Positions 58,691 through 64,000 of a DNA stretch of 64,000 bases are shown here, piece after piece; position 1 is the first letter of the stretch, and each line of letters begins with the position of its first letter. This DNA is from Oreohelix idahoensis (taxonomy: Eukaryota; Mollusca; Gastropoda; Stylommatophora; Oreohelicidae), in the NCBI GenBank assembly GCA_024509875.1, contig JAMPIV010022938.1, positions 310,001 to 374,000 on the forward strand, in the 5' to 3' direction. Below the pieces are notes generated by a model. The model was not told where the DNA came from. It did no database searches and worked only from the letters and a program-made list of their open reading frames with translations. A program made the position numbers and the translations under genes.

Positions 58691-61600
58691 TATATCAGAG
58701 AATGAGAAGCCACAAGACTCCTCTTTGCAGTTTGGGAAGCTGAAAGATAATGATGATGATGAATGCTTTTATCAGAGAATGAGAAGCCACAAGACTCCTC
58801 TTTGCAGTTTGGGAAGCTGAAAGGTAATGATGATGATGAATGCTTATATCAGAGAATGATAAGCCACTAGACTCCTCTTTGCAGTTTGGGAAGCTGAAAG
58901 ATAATGATGATGATGAATGCTTATATCAGAGAATGAGAAGCCACAAGACTCCTCTTTGCAGTTTGGGAAGCTGAAAGGTAATGATGATGATGAATGCTTA
59001 TATCAGAGAGTGAGAAGCCACAAGACTCTTCTTTGCAGTTTGGGAAGCTGAAAGGTAATGATGATGATGAATGCTTATATCAGAGAATGAGTTTCCACAA
59101 GACTCTTCTTTGCAGTTTGGGAAGCTGAAAGATGATGATGATGAATGCTTATATCAGAGAATGAGAAGCCACAAGACTCCTCTTTGCAGTTTGGGAAGCT
59201 GAAAGGTAATGATGATGATGAATGCTTATGTCAGAGAATGAGAAGCCACAAGACTCTTCTTTGCAGTTTGGGAAGCTGAAAGATGATGATGATGATGAAT
59301 GCTTTTATCAGAGAATGAGAAGCCACAAGACTCCTCTTTGCAGTTTGGGAAGCTGAAAGGTAATGATGATGATGAATGCTTTTATCAGAGAATGAGAAGC
59401 CACAAGACTCTTCTTTGCAGTTTGGGAAGCTGAAAGATGATGATGATGATGAATGCTTTTATCAGAGAATGAGAAGCCACAAGACTCCTCTTTGCAGTTT
59501 GGGAAGCTGAAAGATAATGATGATGATGAATGCTTATGTCAGAGAATGAGAAGCCACAAGACTCTTCTTTGCAGTTTGGGAAGCTGAAAGGTAATGATGA
59601 TGATGAATGCTTATGTCAGAGAATGAGAAGCCACAAGACTCTTCTTTGCAGTTTGGGAAGCTGAAAGGTAATGATGATGATGAATGCTTATATCAGAGAA
59701 TGAGAAGCCACAAGACTCCTCTTTGCAGTTTGGGAAGCTGAAAGATGATGATGATGATGAATGCTTATATCAGAGAATGAGAAGCCACAAGACTCCTCTT
59801 TGCAGTTTGGGAAGCTGAAAGATAATGATGATGATGAATGCTTATGTCAGAGAATGAGAAGCCACAAGACTCTTCTTTGCAGTTTGGGAAGCTGAAAGAT
59901 GATGATGATGATGAATGCTTTTATCAGAGAATGAGAAGCCACAAGACTCCTCTTTGCAGTTTGGGAAGCTGAAAGATAATGATGATGATGAATGCTTATA
60001 TCAGAGAATGAGAAGCCACAAGACTCTTCTTTGCAGTTTGGGAAGCTGAAAGGTAATGATGATGATGAATGCTTATGTCAGAGAATGAGAAGCCACAAGA
60101 CTCTTCTTTGCAGTTTGGGAAGCTGAAAGGTAATGATGATGATGAATGCTTTTATCAGAGAATGAGAAGCCACAAGACTCTTCTTTGCAGTTTGGGAAGC
60201 TGAAAGATGATGATGATGATGAATGCTTTTATCAGAGAATGAGAAGCCACAAGACTCCTCTTTGCAGTTTGGGAAGCTGAAAGGTAATGATGATGATGAA
60301 TGCTTATGTCAGAGAATGAGAAGCCACAAGACTCTTCTTTGCAGTTTGGGAAGCTGAAAGATGATGATGATGATGAATGCTTTTATCCGAGAATGAGAAG
60401 CCACAAGACTCCTCTTTGCAGTTTGGGAAGCTGAAAGATAATGATGATGATGAATGCTTTTATCAGAGAATGAGAAGCCACAAGACTCCTCTTTGCAGTT
60501 TGGGAAGCTGAAAGGTAATGATGATGATGAATGCTTTTATCAGAGAATGAGAAGCCACAAGACTCCTCTTTGCAGTTTGGGAAGCTGAAAGATGATGATG
60601 ATGATGAATGCTTTTATCAGAGAATGAGAAGCCACAAGACTCCTCTTTGCAGTTTGGGAAGCTGAAAGGTAATGATGATGATGAATGCTTATGTCAGAGA
60701 ATGAGAAGCCACAAGACTCTTCTTTGCAGTTTGGGAAGCTGAAAGATGATGATGATGATGAATGCTTTATCAGAATGAGAAGCCACAAGACTCTTCTTTG
60801 CAGTTTGGGAAGCTGAAAGATGATGATGATGATGAATGCTTTTATCAGAGAATGAGAAGCCACAAGACTCTTCTTTGCAGTTTGGGAAGCTGAAACATGA
60901 TGATGATGATGAATGCTTATATCAGAGAATGAGAAGCCACAAGACTCCTCTTTGCAGTTTGGGAAGCTGAAAGATGATGATGATGATGAATGCTTATATC
61001 AGAGAATGAGAAGCCACAAGACTCCTCTTTGCAGTTTGGGAAGCTGAAAGATAATGATGATGATGAAATGCTTATATCAGAGAATAAGAAGCCACAAGAC
61101 TCTTCTTTGCAGTTTGGGAAGCTGAAACATGAAGATGAGGATGGATGCTTTTTATGTCAGAGAACGAGAAGCCACAATTTTTTTCTGTGCCGTTTGGGAA
61201 GCTGAAAGATAATGATGATGATGAATGCTTATGTCAGAGAATGAGAAGCCACAAGACTCTTCTTTGCAGTTTGGGAAGCTGAAAGGTAATGATGATGATG
61301 AATGCTTATGTCAGAGAATGAGAAGCCACAAGACTCTTCTTTGCAGTTTGGGAAGCTGAAAGGTAATGATGATGATGAATGCTTTTATCAGAGAATGAGA
61401 AGCCACAAGACTCTTCTTTGCAGTTTGGGAAGCTGAAAGATGAGGATGATGATGAATGCTTTTTATCAGAGAAATGAGAAGCCACAAGACTCCTCTTTGC
61501 AGTTTGGGAAGCTGAAAGATAATGATGATGATGAATGCTTATGTCAGAGAATGAGAAGCCACAAGACTCTTCTTTGCAGTTTGGGAAGCTGAAAGGTAAT

Positions 61601-62826
61601 GATGATGATGATGATGAATGCTTTTATCAGAGAATGAGAAGCCACAAGACTCCTCTTTGCAGTTTGGGAAGCTGAAAGATAATGATGATGATGAATGCTT
61701 ATGTCAGAGAATGAGAAGCCACAAGACTCCTCTTTGCAGTTTGGGAAGCTGAAAGATAATGATGATGATGAATGCTTATGTCAGAGAATGAGAAGCCACA
61801 AGACTCTTCTTTGCAGTTTGGGAAGCTTAAAGGTAATGATGATGATGAATGCTTATGTCAGAGAATGAGAAGCCACAAGACTCTTCTTTGCAGTTTGGGA
61901 AGCTGAAAGATGATGATGATGATGAATGCTTTTATCAGAGAATGAGAAGCCACAAGACTCCTCTTTGCAGTTTGGGAAGCTGAAAGATGATGATGATGAA
62001 TGCTTTTATCAGAGAATGAGAAGCCACAAGACTCCTCTTTGCAGTTTGGGAAGCTGAAAGATAATGATGATGATGAATGCTTATGTCAGAGAATGAGAAG
62101 CCACAAGACTCTTCTTTGCAGTTTGGGAAGCTGAAAGATAATGATGATGATGAATGCTTATGTCAGAGAATGAGAAGCCACAAGACTCTTCTTTGCAGTT
62201 TGGGAAGCTGAAAGGTAATGATGATGATGAATGCTTATGTCAGAGAATGAGAAGCCACAAGACTCTTCTTTGCAGTTTGGGAAGCTGAAAGGTAATGATG
62301 ATGATGAATGCTTATATCAGAGAATGAGAAGCCACAAGACTCCTCTTTGCAGTTTGGGAAGCTGAAAGGTAATGATGATGATGATGAATGCTTATATTAG
62401 AGAATGAGAAGCCACAAGACTCCTCTTTGCAGTTTGGGAAGCTGAAAGGTAATGATGATGATGATGAATGCTTATATTAGAGAATGAGAAGCCACAAGAC
62501 TCCTCTTTGCAGTTTGGGAAGCTGAAAGGTAATGATGATGATGAATGCTTTTATCAGAGAATGAGAAGCCACAAGACTCTTCTTTGCAGTTTGGGAAGCT
62601 GAAAGATAATGATGATGATGAATGCTTATATCAGAGAATGAGAAGCCACAAGACTCCTCTTTGCAGTTTGGGAAGCTGAAAGGTAATGATGATGATGAAG
62701 AATGCTTATATCAGAGAATGAGAAGCCACAAGACTCCTCTTTGCAGTTTGGGAAGCTGAAAGGTAATGATGATGATGAATGCTTATGTCAGAGAATGAGA
62801 AGCCACAAGACTCCTCTTTGCAGTGG
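58660..62826. repeat. 77-bp minisatellite, about 54 copies
   Basis: The unit is TTTGGGAAGCTGAAAGGTAA, then three to five ATG/GAT triplets, GAATGCTTATATCAGAGAATG, AGAAGCCACAAGACTCCTC, TTTGCAG. Variants recur: AAAGGTAATG or AAAGATGATG, TATATC, TATGTC or TTTATC, CTCCTC or CTCTTC. One degenerate unit lies at about 61125-61200. The period of 77 is not a multiple of three, so frames across it are not genes. It starts in the LINE tail and stops sharply at 62826. Confidence 0.97.
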
Positions 62827-64000
62827 TTATCTTTGAATGTTAACAATGCGTATAGGGAAATAATGTGCATAATAAATCATCTAAATTCACATATAAATAA
62901 ACTATCAGCAGTTTACATGTAAACATAACAGTAGAAAAATCTCTTTATAAATATAATTTCATAAAATCTGGCAGACCTAGATCTTGCACTCAGCAGTTTT
63001 GCTGTAACATGTAAAAGAATTACCTATGCTCATAAATTATTAATCAGGCAATTTTATATTTATCTAAGATAAAAAATAAAAATGTGTAGAGAAAACCACT
63101 TGTGAAATATATGTTTAAAAACCAAAACAATCAAGGGTTGTACTGAAAATGTTTTTGCACATTACACAGTATATGTAATACTGTAAGCATTGCAACAAGT
63201 GTTCATCTGGAGTGAGTGAAATTCATATATGAAACATGCTTTAAAATGCCAACAGCGGCATATCTCTTATCTCCTCTTTTTGTTTTAGAACACAAAAGAA
63301 CTCAATAGGTATCAATAAAGAAATGTAAAAAACATTAAAATTTCCAGTGCTATTTGAAAATAAGTAGAGTGCACAATACATTTCAGATCCTTCACAAGCA
63401 AGAGTCAGTACAATGTTTAATTCAACAAGTGGGTTACGTGATTAAAAAAAAATCCTTCATAAAGGCAGAAAATTTGCAGATCATTAGGCAATCAGTTGCG
63501 TCCGAAGCTTTGAATCATATGCATGGTCATCATAGAAAACATTTCTGGCCTTGAGACTCCTGTGAAATGAAAGAAAACTTTGTTAAAAATGTAAAAGAAC
63601 ACTGGATTATTACAGTTTGATTTTTAACATAAGGTAAAGGATAGTCCAGAGAAAATGAATAAAATTGAAACAGCAAAAGCAGGTGGATGGTAAATTCTTG
63701 AACTATATACCAAGCTTCTTTCACCATAAAGTGATTTAAAAAAAAAAAAAAATTTGCCTCATTTTGGTGAGGCGCTCATCATTTGACCTAGAAACGGATA
63801 CATCGGTTATATTAAGGTGCATGTGCAAATAAATAAGACCTTTTGGTCTGGTAAATTTTATTCAAGCATTTTTTTTACGTAGTATCAAATGAAGTGTTAT
63901 ACTTTCTGATCTATGGTTTTTTCCTGAGCCACACCTCTGAGCTGAGTGCCACATGTCAATATCATTGTTTGTTTGCCTTCTTTTCAATCTTGGATCCATA
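62827..64000. other. Spacer
   Basis: AT-rich unique sequence with an A tract at about 63738-63751. I see no gene or repeat. Confidence 0.4.

Noticed and set aside
60540..61205. Open frames inside the minisatellite on both strands
   Set aside because: A 77-bp period shifts frame each unit. The frames arise from local length variants and hold no domain.
58660..62826. CRISPR-like array of regular repeats
   Set aside because: Units are contiguous with no unique spacers, the DNA is eukaryotic, and the first unit derives from a LINE end.

Overview
The window is animal nuclear DNA. It has long AT-rich spacers, one spliced host gene, metazoan transposon families (RTE-like and I-group LINEs, a Penelope-like element, Tigger/pogo, piggyBac, mariner, a tRNA-derived SINE, long-LTR retroelements) and TTAGGG-type telomere-like motifs. 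The families and the SINE style suggest a marine invertebrate, perhaps a mollusc or another lophotrochozoan. That is inference; no host gene here names the species. Nothing prokaryotic is present.

Layout. 1-3185: an RTE-like LINE on the minus strand, cut by the window edge, next to a 5'-flank repeat. 3862-5600: two coding exons of an unrecognised Ser/Gln-rich host gene (minus). 6228-9000: a SINE, two I-group LINE tails and part of a long LTR. 9264-14920: an almost complete I-group LINE (minus) split by a young Penelope-like insertion with 400-bp inverted repeats and a 12-bp target duplication. 17264-22195: a long LTR carrying a 52-bp tandem repeat, split by an intact Tigger transposon (18546-20898). 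22170-24300: decayed LINE pieces. 26784-30329: a dead piggyBac whose left arm holds a 392-bp tandem array. 31009-31082: telomere-like inverted motifs.

33453-42601 is a young LTR retrotransposon in minus orientation. Its 2.88-kb LTRs are nearly identical, the target duplication is GTGGG, and the interior holds a single 950-codon gag-protease frame with no reverse transcriptase or integrase. 43990-50253 is a nest of insertions (mariner, a TA microsatellite, two LINEs) apparently inside a related older LTR. 50341-52584 is a solo LTR with target duplication CTCAG. 53000-58690 holds a LINE fragment, a second SINE and an old RTE 3' end. That RTE end has expanded into a 77-bp minisatellite of about 54 copies (58660-62826). 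The last 1.2 kb holds nothing I recognise.

The elements tell a layered history. Most are decayed, and several stops are TGA where CGA is expected, which fits CpG decay. The Penelope copy, the Tigger and the gag-only LTR element look recent. The most unusual objects are the gag-protease-only long-LTR element with its relatives, the LINE-seeded minisatellite, and the piggyBac carrying its own satellite-like array.
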